Assembly (NCBI RefSeq): GCF_000171815.1
Contig: NZ_ABGR01000002.1
Span: 310,001 to 374,000, forward strand
Direction of reading: 5' to 3'
Length of the DNA: 64,000 nt
Origin: Vibrio sp. AND4
GTDB taxonomy: Bacteria > Pseudomonadota > Gammaproteobacteria > Enterobacterales > Vibrionaceae
Made by a program: the position numbers and the translations under genes. The notes beneath the pieces are model-generated. The model worked only from the letters and a program-made list of their open reading frames with translations, was not told the origin of the DNA and ran no database searches. This document shows, piece by piece, positions 9,377 through 19,274 of the stretch. The stretch's first letter is position 1. Each line of letters starts with the position of its first letter.

Positions 9377-11806
9377 TTACCGACATAGATTGTTCGAAGC
9401 GCCGACTTTTCGCCATACTTCCCCTGCACTGCTGGTTCCGGGCTCATTACCGGCTGTCCACCACTGGTTTTCCCATTCACTCCCTTTCCAAGAAACGCGG
9501 TGGCATGGTGTTGCATATATTTCTTTTGCAGCCCATTCAGGACTCGATTGAATAATCTCCACTTTTTGCGTAATCGCTACTTCCGCTGAGTCCGACAGTT
9601 CTCCATCGCTAACAGCTAAAGCAAATCGATATGTCACTTCATTGGTATTATCAACAAACCGTACCTTGGTGTTTGCTTCTTTAGGCGTCTCAATAAACGC
9701 AAGTGGGGATTGAGGAGAAACCTGTTGCCATTGATACACTAAACCATCACCGTTTGAGTCAAAAGATTTTTCACCAGTCAGCATTACCGTGCCCGAGCCT
9801 GTCAATTCACCTTGGGAGAGAAAAACAATAGCGTTAGGCGCCTGATTTACCTCATCTTTCGACTCTACCATAATCACCTTTTCTTCGGTATTCGGAGCAA
9901 AAGAGCCGCTGCTCACCGGTGATGCCCATTGCCCGATAGTATTACTTAGATACAGTCTGTAATCTTTAGCTGTGCCATTCACATTACCATCTTGTCTCGG
10001 TAGGTATTCAACACGGGACAGCGTAACATTTTGACCTAGATCGATGATAATTTCGTGTGGTGCTTTGCCGATAGGAGATTGACTCCAACTAGAATGCCAA
10101 AACGTGTCTGGATCACCATCAATTACATTGCTTGCCGGGCGCGAATACAGAGTTTCTTGGCTGGAAAACGAGACAATGCTCATGTCTTCTGGGGATAATG
10201 GGAGACCAGTTTGGTCAACAAAAGTCAGCTCTGCCGCAGAAGCAAAGACCTGTCCTTTAATCTCCGAGTCAATAACAAAGCGAACATAACGGTAACTGTT
10301 TTTCGGCTCAGGTTTAGAATCATCTCCAACGTTCAACTGCCACTGACGCTTACTGATGAGGCGCTGACTTGGGTCACGAATCACTTTTTCTGTCGCATCT
10401 CTCACAAGTACCTTTAGGACATGGCTTCCAGAATCAAGTAAGTCTGGATTAAGCGTTATTGCACTTTGCTTGCCTTCTGTAAGAATTTCTCCATTTAACG
10501 ACCATTGAATACTCACTCTATCATCTGGAATTGGGGTTGAAACGTGAAAAACTTGTTCACTCTCCAATCCGATGGTACTTGATGACGGTGAAACCGACGT
10601 TATAGGGTTGATTGTTTCATACATTTTAAGGATCAAGGCTTCAGTATTCACCGAGCCAAATTCAAGGTTTTTACCTAAATTACGCATCAAGGAATTATCA
10701 GTCGGGCGATATTTACCATTCGCGCAGTACTGTGCGCCTTCGTACACACCAACCTCTTGATCGTGTCCCATCCAATGTGACCACTTAACATTGCTTGTTA
10801 GCATCGAGACGTTTTTTTCAGGAGGCTCACTATTAAGATTACAGCTCCCATAGCTGTATTCATCAGCAAGCTTACCGAAGGTATGACCTACTTCATGTAA
10901 AGCAAGTCCAACCGCACTACTGTGTGTCGACATGGTAGCAACATTTGCGTAACCCGCTCCGCCGTATTTTTCAGTATTGGAAACTACGAGGAAAATCTCG
11001 GTTGCTGATTCAGGAAGTACAGACTTTGCTTCATTCAATGAACTAAAACGATCATCAAGCAACAATAACCTGCTTGAACTGACTGAGAAATAACTTTTAA
11101 AAGCACTACCGGCTAGTGGAGAGCCAATGCCAATACCCGATTGCTGGCTGGGCTTTTCTACTAACCATACGTTGAAGTAGTCTCGATAATCGCTATAAGG
11201 TGACTTAGAAAAAAAACCGTCGGTGATCTGCATCGCATCGTGACGGAATTTGTCCATCTCACCCGCCGTATAACCATCCCCCAATAACACCAAATCGATT
11301 TTTTCACTTGGAGAGCCGTTATCAATAAATTTATAGGAAGAAGTGGACATACTGCGTGTTCGAGGCGAAACCATGCGCTTTGAATGTAACATTTGCAATT
11401 CAATAACATCCCCAGTCTGGTTCAGGCTATAAAATCTAACAGAATTACCTTTATCTAAAGTCACTTGCTGAGCATGGTCTAAACTTACCGTTCCTTGTTC
11501 AAACCATTTTTCATGGGCTGCGACAAACTCGCCCGTTTGCTCTTCAAATTCCTCAAACTGTAAATATAAAGGACTTTCAACATATAATAACCCAACACGT
11601 TGTTGATCTTTATTGAGAACTTCAATCGCGATGCGCGATGATGTTTCTAGTCCCAGTTCCTCAGCGGTATAAGTTAATTTTGATGCATCATTCATCACTT
11701 GTACCTGAAACTCTTTCTCGATATGAGTATCGGCTAACACAAGTTTAGGGACAACACTGATAAAAGACAGCGCAACAGCAAGTATTTTCAGTTTTGGTTT
11801 AATCAT
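9377..11806 (-). CDS. Secreted M64-family metalloprotease with discoidin, PKD-like and chitin-binding domains
   Basis: Exported zinc peptidase of 809 aa. A signal peptide (residues 1 to about 25, ending VLA) is followed by an N-terminal beta domain and the peptidase M64 (IgA peptidase) domain at about 160-400. The zinc motif HEVGH is at 304-308, followed by GKLADEY. Then come an Ig-like segment (about 400-495), an F5/8 type C (discoidin) domain (about 500-640) and a PKD/cadherin-like domain (about 645-745). A C-terminal CBM5/12-like module with WKG and WW residues (about 755-809) follows. The last module suggests binding to chitin or a similar glycan. The gene is single, with its own terminator. 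Substrates are unknown. Confidence 0.85.
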   Translation of the reverse strand: MIKPKLKILAVALSFISVVPKLVLADTHIEKEFQVQVMNDASKLTYTAEELGLETSSRIAIEVLNKDQQRVGLLYVESPLYLQFEEFEEQTGEFVAAHEKWFEQGTVSLDHAQQVTLDKGNSVRFYSLNQTGDVIELQMLHSKRMVSPRTRSMSTSSYKFIDNGSPSEKIDLVLLGDGYTAGEMDKFRHDAMQITDGFFSKSPYSDYRDYFNVWLVEKPSQQSGIGIGSPLAGSAFKSYFSVSSSRLLLLDDRFSSLNEAKSVLPESATEIFLVVSNTEKYGGAGYANVATMSTHSSAVGLALHEVGHTFGKLADEYSYGSCNLNSEPPEKNVSMLTSNVKWSHWMGHDQEVGVYEGAQYCANGKYRPTDNSLMRNLGKNLEFGSVNTEALILKMYETINPITSVSPSSSTIGLESEQVFHVSTPIPDDRVSIQWSLNGEILTEGKQSAITLNPDLLDSGSHVLKVLVRDATEKVIRDPSQRLISKRQWQLNVGDDSKPEPKNSYRYVRFVIDSEIKGQVFASAAELTFVDQTGLPLSPEDMSIVSFSSQETLYSRPASNVIDGDPDTFWHSSWSQSPIGKAPHEIIIDLGQNVTLSRVEYLPRQDGNVNGTAKDYRLYLSNTIGQWASPVSSGSFAPNTEEKVIMVESKDEVNQAPNAIVFLSQGELTGSGTVMLTGEKSFDSNGDGLVYQWQQVSPQSPLAFIETPKEANTKVRFVDNTNEVTYRFALAVSDGELSDSAEVAITQKVEIIQSSPEWAAKEIYATPCHRVSWKGSEWENQWWTAGNEPGTSSAGEVWRKVGASNNLCR

Positions 11807-12829
11807 AATTTCACTATTTACTTATATTTACCTAAATCAAAGGTACAACGTGGCCTTGCCTAAGAGATATTCACCTTGGCAATCAAAAATCATATATTCC
11901 AAGAATAATTTCAGCATGTTTCAAGAAAATAATTTGTTTTCATCAATCGAGAGTAAGGAAGAATATAATTCAAAATTATTCTCAATAAATACCGATAATG
12001 AAACAAAAAACAAATTAAGTTGAACTCTAATGCAGATCTTACTAATTTATAGTTGTCTAATTAATAAATATAATTTCATTCTTCATTGGAACTTAATCGA
12101 ACACAAGCATTCCCATTAAAAAATAATTACTAGGCGGCGTACTCCATATCAAAAATCTGTATGTATATTTACCCAAATAATTACACAAATAAATTAATTA
12201 ATAATAAGTATTAAACTAACGTCTAATTTTAGATAAGATCAGATTTGTACTACAGTACAAAGGTTTGCATTCAACTGATAAAAGTGAAATGAAAATTGTA
12301 TTAACCTAGAAATATGAAATCGGGTAAGTGCCTAAAATCACTCAAACCTTAAGAAAAGGAAGTGTCACTCACTATGATGAATAACCCACTAATCTGACGT
12401 TAAGTATCATTACCCTCGAACCTGATCAGGACTCTGTGGTAAGCATCACAGCTAATCAACTTATAATTTCGGTTGGAGAAACGCTTGAGGATAAGGATAA
12501 ATTTTCTGTAAAATATTTGTCTTACAATCAAATATTCAGGTTAACTTATTGAAGATTAAAACAAATTTCAATTACTGCTTTAGCGATGGGAATAAAATTT
12601 TTTCTACGGGGATATGGCTGTAGAAGGAAGCGCCCTAGGCAATAGTAAAGCATTAAAAGCTTGAACACCGTAAATATGCTAGAAAAAATTAGTTTATTGA
12701 CGAAATAAATTTCAATATCAGGTGGGCACTACATTAAACCTTCCTCAGGTATCGGAATTACTACGACTTTAAAAAGATTAAAATTTGTATGACTTTGAGA
12801 GTATAAACTGCAGATCAACAGGTGTATGA

Positions 12830-12973
12830 AAGCGTGCAGGGATCAATAAATACAACGAAAAAACGAACTACGAACTCATAATTGGTAAGCTTCGTAATCT
12901 CTCTCGTTTAGGTAGATTTAAAACTGCTCATAAGTCTATACAAGCCGAGATCTTTAGTTATACCTATCCATGA
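12830..12973 (+). pseudogene. Gene fragment, about 47 codons
   Basis: An open stretch without a start codon, running from just after a TGA to a TGA. It encodes a basic, helical sequence containing KLRNLSRLGRFKTAHKSI. It looks like the C-terminal remnant of a DNA-binding or mobile-element protein. The family is not recognised. Confidence 0.3.
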
Positions 12974-13541
12974 ACTTAAATTAATCTGTTAACGTAAAAA
13001 CTGTTAGCTACAAGCTCACACATACATCCTAAAATGAAGAGTGAATTCTTCTCGAAGTATATATTTAAGATATTGAAGCATCAGAAGTGTTTACCTCATT
13101 ATTCACCACTTTTTTACGGTTGTAACGGTGCTCTGCAAGTACGCCTCTTTCCACCTTATAACGCAATCCATATTTTCCAATGCATCCACGCTGTCTTGAG
13201 CGAGTCAAATCCGATAAATCAGATGCGGTTCTTGCCTTATCAACGATCTGAACCCAATACGTTTCCATTTTATCTTTCATTACGGTTTCCCGCCCCTTAC
13301 CTTACACTAGCCTCGCTAGAATTGTTGAAACTACGAGTATAATATTTACACATACAACAGAATATTTTTAACAAAACATATATAAGAATTAAAGCGATTT
13401 AATAAACAAAAGATCAATAATAATATTAATACTATAAATTGACATGCGTAATTATAAAAAAAGAATAAAATTAATTCGCATCAAATAGAATAAAAACCAG
13501 TTTATGAATAATTCAATGTTGCTCTGTCACAATATAAATAC

Positions 13542-13554
13542 CTAAAGAGCTAAA
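13542..13554 (+). promoter_or_regulatory. CTAAA direct repeat, 8-bp spacing
   Basis: CTAAAGAGCTAAA: two CTAAA half-sites one near-helical turn apart. The same pattern occurs at 15252, 26532, 33445 and (reverse strand) 36967, all in intergenic DNA of this region. It may be a regulator binding site; here no intact gene follows it on the left. Confidence 0.35.
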
Positions 13555-13701
13555 GAAATACATTTAAATAACACTTCAATTCGAAAATAGAATGAAAGGT
13601 CTCTTGGTTCTATTTATTTCTATAAAATCGTTAATTCTTCCCCATTAAGGAGACTGTTTGACAGTTGTCATGCCTTCACACTTGACGTGCTATCTACTCA
13701 T

Positions 13702-14148
13702 TCAATTTGAAAGCAAACCTAAGGTACCATCTAGTATTACCGGAACCTTGATAACCCCAAGTTTTGGATCTGCAGAGATAGTTTTGAAAAAATAAGTGTT
13801 ATTCTGTAAATGTTTCAATTTGGCAACAAACAAGGTTTGATGCTCTCTTAAGAACAAGCCGAACTCGGGTTTCTGTTCACTCTCATATTTTTTTGAGTTA
13901 AGTTTAAACGCATATAGTGTGTTAAAAATTGAGGCGTAATAGCCCGTGCTGATCACTTTAGACTTTGTCGCAGAATGGCTGTATGCGATGAACCTTCCTC
14001 GTGAACCAACGACATGAATCCGCCTATCTGGCAACTCCCCTTTAATATCAAAGTCGCTTGTCATAGCATTAAGCCAGGGAAGAGACAGCACGACGATATT
14101 GATAAAAAGTAAAGCTATTAGACGCTTAATAATACTCGCTCTTACCAC
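13702..14148 (-). CDS. Small membrane-anchored periplasmic protein, third gene of regulator cassette 1
   Basis: About 148 aa. One N-terminal membrane helix (about residues 8-28) is followed by a periplasmic region with conserved stretches AMTSDF, HVVGS and TGYYASIFNT. Its paralogue is at 26736-27176. I choose the GTG at 14148, because it gives the same 7-bp overlap with the preceding gene as in the paralogous cassette; a TTG at 14151 is also in frame. It is the last gene of a three-gene operon headed by a ToxR-like regulator, so a role as a periplasmic partner or sensor is inferred. No family is recognised. Confidence 0.65.
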   Translation of the reverse strand: MVRASIIKRLIALLFINIVVLSLPWLNAMTSDFDIKGELPDRRIHVVGSRGRFIAYSHSATKSKVISTGYYASIFNTLYAFKLNSKKYESEQKPEFGLFLREHQTLFVAKLKHLQNNTYFFKTISADPKLGVIKVPVILDGTLGLLSN

Positions 14149-14588
14149 CAACTTAGCCGCCCCTTCACAATGATATCGTTTATATCAACTTTGCTTTTAG
14201 CCCCTTTTAGGATGCCCGATAATTTATTGTTTTCCTTATCTAACTTTATCAACGACACACCTGTCGAATGCATAGCTAGGTCAGTATTTATGGCCTTGAC
14301 AGCGAATTCTGTTTCTAGCCCTTCTCGATAATTAACATCTAAGCCTATGAAATATATTAAATTTCCAATAAAAAAGTATATGCCAGAGTTGGTTTTATAT
14401 GGAATGCCATCAAGTAAACTTATCGCTTCATAAATGCCTGACTTAGCTGTTACTATGACCTCGATGTTTCTTTCGCCATAGTGAGCATGCGCTGAAAAGT
14501 AAGAACCGAGAGAACGCAGCAAAAGACAACAAAAAGAAAGGGCCATAAGAAGAAAAATAATGATGGCAACTTTTCTAGGCTTAACCAT
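14142..14588 (-). CDS. Small membrane-anchored periplasmic protein, second gene of regulator cassette 1
   Basis: About 148 aa with a single N-terminal membrane helix and a beta-rich periplasmic part containing RSLGSYFSAHAH, VTAKSG and the PYKTNSGIYF stretch. These are all conserved in the paralogue at 27170-27613. The ATG at 14588 follows GGAGAG and overlaps the regulator's stop by 8 bp, the same overlap as in cassette 2. The layout (membrane regulator followed by a small anchored periplasmic protein) resembles ToxR-ToxS or TcpP-TcpH, but no sequence match to ToxS or TcpH is evident. Its function as a stabiliser or ligand sensor for the regulator is inferred. Confidence 0.65.
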   Translation of the reverse strand: MVKPRKVAIIIFLLMALSFCCLLLRSLGSYFSAHAHYGERNIEVIVTAKSGIYEAISLLDGIPYKTNSGIYFFIGNLIYFIGLDVNYREGLETEFAVKAINTDLAMHSTGVSLIKLDKENNKLSGILKGAKSKVDINDIIVKGRLSWW

Positions 14589-15174
14589 AAAACTCTCCAA
14601 AGCATTCAAAGCACTCGAATGCTTCTCTATAAAACGAAAAGAAAACTATAGCGACAAACAACAAACCAATTAAAACCGAAGGCGTGATAGGTATAAAGTT
14701 ATATAGCCTTAGTAAACGAACATAGGTTAGTGATTGTTTGGTTTCCGCTTCCAAAATATTCGAATCCAAGTGACTAAAAGTCTCTTTCTCAACTGTTTGC
14801 TTGGCTAGCTCCTCTTGTTGCACACTACCGCTACAATGCTGAACTGCAATTCTGTTTGCGTTAATAAAAACATATCCTTCACCTGGAAGGTTATTGATTT
14901 CGAAACCTAGCTGTAAACTGTCCAACTTTTTTCTAAGCTTCATGATGGCTACAGCCAATGAATTATCGCCGACAACACGCCCTGGCCAACCTTTTTCTAT
15001 TAGCGTCTGTTTATCCAACATCTCGCCGTGTGAATCACAGAATGCAATAAATAAATTATATTCACTTCGATTCAGTTCTAGTAGTTTATTACTCTTGCCA
15101 GATTCACCATCGATTAGATCGATAGTTCTTCTAACATCATCAATCGCAATACACTTATGCATCTGAGATCTCAC
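14581..15174 (-). CDS. ToxR-like membrane-bound transcription regulator, cassette 1
   Basis: 197-aa regulator with an N-terminal OmpR/PhoB-type winged helix (about residues 10-105; landmarks LNRSEYNLF, EKGWPGRVVG, NSLAVAIMKLRKKL and the LPGEGYVF wing). A variable linker, one membrane helix (about 162-181) and a periplasmic tail of only about 16 residues with two Cys (FECFECFGEFYG) follow. ToxR proper has a much larger periplasmic domain. It diverges from the fimbrial operon across a 298-bp region holding a CTAAA direct repeat, so it probably controls that operon and perhaps itself. The start is a GTG matching the ATG of the paralogue at 28199. Confidence 0.8.
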   Translation of the reverse strand: MRSQMHKCIAIDDVRRTIDLIDGESGKSNKLLELNRSEYNLFIAFCDSHGEMLDKQTLIEKGWPGRVVGDNSLAVAIMKLRKKLDSLQLGFEINNLPGEGYVFINANRIAVQHCSGSVQQEELAKQTVEKETFSHLDSNILEAETKQSLTYVRLLRLYNFIPITPSVLIGLLFVAIVFFSFYREAFECFECFGEFYG

Positions 15175-15251
15175 GTCATTTCAAGAAAATTAAGTTAACA
15201 AACAACCCAATTTGATCACCTGCAAACCCAATCATTTTTACATAAAAAAAC

Positions 15252-15265
15252 CTAAAGAACCTAAA
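15252..15265 (+). promoter_or_regulatory. CTAAA direct repeat between regulator 1 and fimbrial operon
   Basis: CTAAAGAACCTAAA with 9-bp spacing, about 220 bp before the fimbrillin start and about 80 bp before the divergent ToxR-like gene. Tandem half-sites at about one helical turn suit an OmpR/ToxR-type winged-helix dimer. Related sites are at 13542, 26532, 33445 and 36967. Confidence 0.45.
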
Positions 15266-15472
15266 AAGGACTGGTCAAACCTGTTAAATGGCAGTTAAAA
15301 GGCATAAAAAGTACTGATATCAGATTTAAGACACTTTAACTTCACAAAATTTGATATCGGTCCAATAATCTGACCATCTTCTTGAGGCAACACTTAATTG
15401 ATATGTGCAGCTCGACGAGAAGACAAACAAGTAAATTAACAATCAACATGTAAAAACAAGGTATTTCATAAT

Positions 15473-15979
15473 ATGAAATTTAAAGCATTGGTTTTAGCAA
15501 GTTCAATAGGATTAAGTCTATTTTCTGCCGCTTCGTTTGCTGGTGATCCAGACATAGCTACAGCGACTGTACTGTGGAAAGGTGTAGTTGGGGGCATAAT
15601 CAATGGCCAACAAATAAAAATCACCGGTGCTAATGGTGGTGCTATTGATAACGGAACTTTAACTGTCAATTCAGACGGTACATTCACATCAAGTGCTGTT
15701 GATTTAGAAGCTCACGAAGTGACTCCTGGTTCGAACCTTACCCTTACAAATACAGACTGGACGCTAGTGAAGTCTTCGGTGTACGTAGATGGTCAAGCAG
15801 CTAATGAGGCTAAGTTGGTAGTAAAAGACCTTCTTCAAACTCAAGAGCTTACCGTTGATAAAGCTATCACAGGTTCAAGCCTTAGACTTACTGTAGAAAA
15901 CGATGCAGCAATCACTGCAGTTACTCTTGACAACCAAGTCGAAGTTGCAGTGACAGTGCAAGCTAGTCTAACAGTCTAA
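15473..15979 (+). CDS. Major fimbrillin of a class 5/CS1-like chaperone-usher pilus
   Basis: 168-aa exported protein. The signal peptide ends around SFA (residue 23); the mature start GDPDIATATVLWKG is followed by an all-beta, Thr/Val/Asn-rich body ending VTVQASLTV. It lies first in an operon with an usher, chaperone and tip-like protein, as expected for the most abundant subunit. A second copy sits alone at 37164-37697, sharing ATVLWKG, the GTLTV-SDGTFTS stretch and the C-terminal VTVQAS-TV. That terminal strand probably serves as the donor or acceptor for subunit polymerisation. It lacks the Cys pair of classical fimbrillins, which fits the alpha/class 5 type. Confidence 0.72.
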   Translation: MKFKALVLASSIGLSLFSAASFAGDPDIATATVLWKGVVGGIINGQQIKITGANGGAIDNGTLTVNSDGTFTSSAVDLEAHEVTPGSNLTLTNTDWTLVKSSVYVDGQAANEAKLVVKDLLQTQELTVDKAITGSSLRLTVENDAAITAVTLDNQVEVAVTVQASLTV

Positions 15980-16002
15980 AGACAGAGCTAAGAGGGGGAA
16001 AT

Positions 16003-16521
16003 GTGAAGATTTCGAATCTGATAAAAGCTTCAATGACACTCATTGTTTGTTTTAATGCCGAGTCAAGAGAAATAAACACTTTCGACCTGCTCAGCAAAAT
16101 TGATAAAAATAACTTTATTAATTATCAAATTACAAGTTTTTCATTTTCCCCCTCCGATTTAATCATAATACCTAATGATGACAAAACATCTTTTAAGGAT
16201 GTAACGACTAAATTATTGATATCGACTGATATCCCTAAGAACGATGCATCAATAAATCTGCGTTTATCTCTTACAGATAACGATACTACATGTGTGGATG
16301 ACAATGGTGCGAATATAAGTTTACATCAGCCTTTTGTTAATATGTATATCGATGATCAGCACTTAGCGATTAACACTTACCTGTCTGTCACTTTCAATAC
16401 CACTTCTGATGACGGCTCTAAAGGGGGTGAGTATCAGGTAAAACTTTCTTTTGGAAACATTCCTAACGGTGCAAATAACTGCTCTGGTAGTCTATCTATG
16501 TCATCGGAATTATCTCTATGA
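16003..16521 (+). CDS. Minor fimbrial subunit (putative)
   Basis: 172-aa exported protein starting at a GTG with a strong AGGGGG ribosome site. A short signal peptide precedes a beta-rich domain with two Cys (near residues 97 and 160) that could form a disulfide. It lies between the fimbrillin and usher genes and overlaps the usher start by 4 bp. A role as minor subunit or initiator is inferred from position. The sequence itself is not recognised. Confidence 0.6.
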   Translation: MKISNLIKASMTLIVCFNAESREINTFDLLSKIDKNNFINYQITSFSFSPSDLIIIPNDDKTSFKDVTTKLLISTDIPKNDASINLRLSLTDNDTTCVDDNGANISLHQPFVNMYIDDQHLAINTYLSVTFNTTSDDGSKGGEYQVKLSFGNIPNGANNCSGSLSMSSELSL

Positions 16522-19274
16522 ACAGCTCTAAATTACTTCGAAATATCGCCATCGGTACCCTAACCTTACCAATCAATGTATTAGCTACTACTGTACCAGA
16601 GGGTTTTGAAAGCTTTTATCAGCAACAACTGCGCGATGTCGATGTGAAAGGAGCTGATGGCAAATTTTTTAGCATACCTATGCTTGTCACTTATGATTCA
16701 GTGCAAATTATAAACGATGATGCCTCTGATAAACTCATGAAGAAGCTTGTCGATTCTGGCCTGAAGAATGATGAGGCTAAAAAAATACTAATTGCTCTAA
16801 AAAACAATAAGCCAAATAGTGTCGATTGTGTCGGTGACTTGGATTTATGCGTATTGGAACCGAAAAGCTTTGAAAGCTTTTATGACTATCATACCAATAA
16901 GCTATATTTATACTTAAACAAGGACATGATAGTTAACAAATCACGATCAGTTAAATCTAAAGCATATGCAGCAACGCACAACGAACACATAGGTTTGATC
17001 AATAGCTCTAATCTTTACGCTTCATCCGAGCTTGATAATGAAATCAATCTGTCTTTGAGTGATCAACTCATCGCAGGTCTTCCATATGGCTCAATACATT
17101 TGGATTCATATCTCAGCAACGATAATGATTCCTCCGAGCTCAACTATGGCTATTATAACATTGAGCATGAAAACCTCAGGCTGACAGCGGGATACCATCA
17201 AGATAGGCAACGTTTAAACAGTACTTCATTTTTGTTAAATGGTACACAATATAATGATTTGAACGTGAACCTTGCATCAAGTAAAAACTTGAGTAACTCT
17301 GGCACACGCACAGAGCAAAACTTATATTTTTATTCCCCTTCCCCTGCCACGCTGAAAGTATATAAGCAGAATCGAGTAATCTTCCAAGATTCTATAGCAG
17401 CAGGGCAAGGACAATTAAGCTATTCAAAGCTACCAAATGGTGTTTATGATGTCCGAGTCGAAATTTCGGTTGGTGATCGTATTATTTCAAACGAGACACT
17501 AAGGGTTTATAACGCTACCTCAGATACTCTTAATACAGGCGAAGCCGACTACTCTGTAGCTTTAGGGCAATTTCAAAAAAGCTCAACAGAATTTGAGAAC
17601 ACAAATGCCAATAATATCGAAGGAAATACGTACGCACAGGGGCTTGTTGCATACAAATTATCTGACGCTCATACTGTCGCATTAGGATCAACAATAACAA
17701 GTGGTCATATTATGAACCAACTTGGCTTTAAAGGATACCTACCATTTGACAGTCATTATGAAATTGTACTGTCAACTGTTGACTTACAAACGTCTTATAT
17801 CTCAAGTTACTTAAACTTAGGCCCTTTTGGCATTACATACGAAAACCTAACTAATGAAACAAAAAACGCGTTTTCGGAGTTTATTTATAGTCAGTCTAAT
17901 AAAGAACAATTTAGCTTGTCTAGTAGCTATATTCTTGGTCAGTATATCCAAGGTTATAGCTCAATCAGCTATTATAATCAGGATTTATCGAACCAAAATG
18001 AGATTTCCAATTGGTACATTTCCTCTGGCTTAACTATGCCTTTTGTCATGGATTCGAATTTAGACTTTAACATAAGCATAAATAATGAAAGCTTTCTCTC
18101 CGATTTAGAGGAAGCAGACGTCACATTTGCAGTTAATTGGACCGTTCCTTTCTCAACATTATTAAATGGAAAGACTAGTATTAACTTTGATGGAGATGGT
18201 ATTAGCCAATTCTCAAACGGCTTGGAAACCAGCGATCTAATAAGTGATAGAAACACCGACTTAAGAATGACATTAACTAACACTCAGTATAAAAACACGG
18301 ACGATTCGAGTGTTAATAGCCTTACTGCTTATGGCTCACACCACGATCGTCATTATGACGCTAACGCTTTTGCAAATATCACAGATAACGACCAAACTTC
18401 ATTCACTGCAAGTATCAGTAATACACAGGTCATTGGCAGAAATAGTATCAATTTTACCAGTGAGAAAGCTAATGCTTACGTAGCTATCGATACACAGGAC
18501 AATATCCGTTTTGATGAGGATGAAGAGATTAACAAAGGCCTACTTATCATCAGTTCTGATGGCGAAATCGATAGCAAAGCTTATATTCAGGACCAGTCTG
18601 CCGTAAAACCACTAAAAGAGTACCGTACAACAAAGGTTGATTTAGACGCAGAAAGTGTCGCGCTGTACAACAGTGGTGATAAATCAGAACTCGCTTACAC
18701 TCACCCAGGTAGCGTAGTTGAGTTAGAATCCAATGTGAGCAGAGTAATTAGCTTTGTGAGTAAATTCAAGGATATATTTGGTCAAGATATTGACGAGTTA
18801 GAATGTACAGGTCCAGGTTGTCTTGAGGTTTCTAACATTACAACTGGGATACATAAAATAGATGTTCAGGAAGGGGTTCGCTTCTCTCTTTCTAGTAAAG
18901 GACAACAATGTTATCTGCCTCCAATCGAAGATGCAAAAAAACTCAACTTTGGCACCAACTATTGCCAGCCAGAGCTGTCACCAATGGAATCAATCGTCTT
19001 AGTAAAGAAAAATAGAGAGATAAACGTTATGTACATTGGTGGCTTTGACGATATTGCTTTGTTAAAACCTCAAATCGATTTAATCATAGGCCAAGATGCT
19101 GAGATGATAACAACAAAACTAGGACGTACAACATTCGTTTATCTTGCTAGCGAGAGTGACCTATTACTCACTCAACAACAATACCAGAGCATAGATAGCA
19201 TAGCGCAATACGCGCGCTCAGAAGTAACACCTGAGCAAGATTTTGTTCTAAACCGACCTGTAGGAATTAAATAA
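16518..19274 (+). CDS. Outer-membrane usher, TcfC/CfaC-like
   Basis: 918-aa usher that would translocate and polymerise fimbrial subunits across the outer membrane. The signal peptide ends near residue 24. An N-terminal domain with a Cys pair (DCVGDLDLC) precedes a long beta-barrel region rich in alternating Asn/Ser/Tyr strands (about 150-700). The segment around PATLKVYKQNRVIFQDS and GVYDVRVEI (about residues 270-320) resembles the E-set-like domain of TcfC/CfaC ushers. The C-terminal domain contains CTGPGC and a Cys-rich plug-like end. The length fits CS1/class 5 ushers. It overlaps its neighbours by 4 bp and 1 bp, so translation is coupled. Confidence 0.8.
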   Translation: MNSSKLLRNIAIGTLTLPINVLATTVPEGFESFYQQQLRDVDVKGADGKFFSIPMLVTYDSVQIINDDASDKLMKKLVDSGLKNDEAKKILIALKNNKPNSVDCVGDLDLCVLEPKSFESFYDYHTNKLYLYLNKDMIVNKSRSVKSKAYAATHNEHIGLINSSNLYASSELDNEINLSLSDQLIAGLPYGSIHLDSYLSNDNDSSELNYGYYNIEHENLRLTAGYHQDRQRLNSTSFLLNGTQYNDLNVNLASSKNLSNSGTRTEQNLYFYSPSPATLKVYKQNRVIFQDSIAAGQGQLSYSKLPNGVYDVRVEISVGDRIISNETLRVYNATSDTLNTGEADYSVALGQFQKSSTEFENTNANNIEGNTYAQGLVAYKLSDAHTVALGSTITSGHIMNQLGFKGYLPFDSHYEIVLSTVDLQTSYISSYLNLGPFGITYENLTNETKNAFSEFIYSQSNKEQFSLSSSYILGQYIQGYSSISYYNQDLSNQNEISNWYISSGLTMPFVMDSNLDFNISINNESFLSDLEEADVTFAVNWTVPFSTLLNGKTSINFDGDGISQFSNGLETSDLISDRNTDLRMTLTNTQYKNTDDSSVNSLTAYGSHHDRHYDANAFANITDNDQTSFTASISNTQVIGRNSINFTSEKANAYVAIDTQDNIRFDEDEEINKGLLIISSDGEIDSKAYIQDQSAVKPLKEYRTTKVDLDAESVALYNSGDKSELAYTHPGSVVELESNVSRVISFVSKFKDIFGQDIDELECTGPGCLEVSNITTGIHKIDVQEGVRFSLSSKGQQCYLPPIEDAKKLNFGTNYCQPELSPMESIVLVKKNREINVMYIGGFDDIALLKPQIDLIIGQDAEMITTKLGRTTFVYLASESDLLLTQQQYQSIDSIAQYARSEVTPEQDFVLNRPVGIK

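Larger units (their letters stand above)
11807..13701. other. 1.9-kb AT-rich stretch with decayed coding sequence
   Basis: No intact gene is supported here. Short protein-like fragments with stops between them lie on the plus strand, for example about 12400-12549 (reads VSITANQLIISVGETLED) and 12830-12973. A 71-codon minus-strand frame at 13065-13280 has transposase-like composition (ARTASDLSDLTRSRQRG) but no match I can name. The stretch marks the left border of the fimbrial accessory region. It contains one CTAAA direct repeat (13542-13554) and a perfect inverted repeat TTGTAC/GTACAA (12246-12261). Confidence 0.5.

Noticed and set aside
12246..12261. Perfect inverted repeat TTGTAC/GTACAA resembling an operator
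   Set aside because: No intact gene nearby, and short palindromes are common in AT-rich DNA.
13034..13342. 102-codon plus-strand frame, with a 71-codon frame opposite it
   Set aside because: Neither has a ribosome site. The two overlap on opposite strands in a decayed region, and neither resembles a known family. Treated as remnant DNA.
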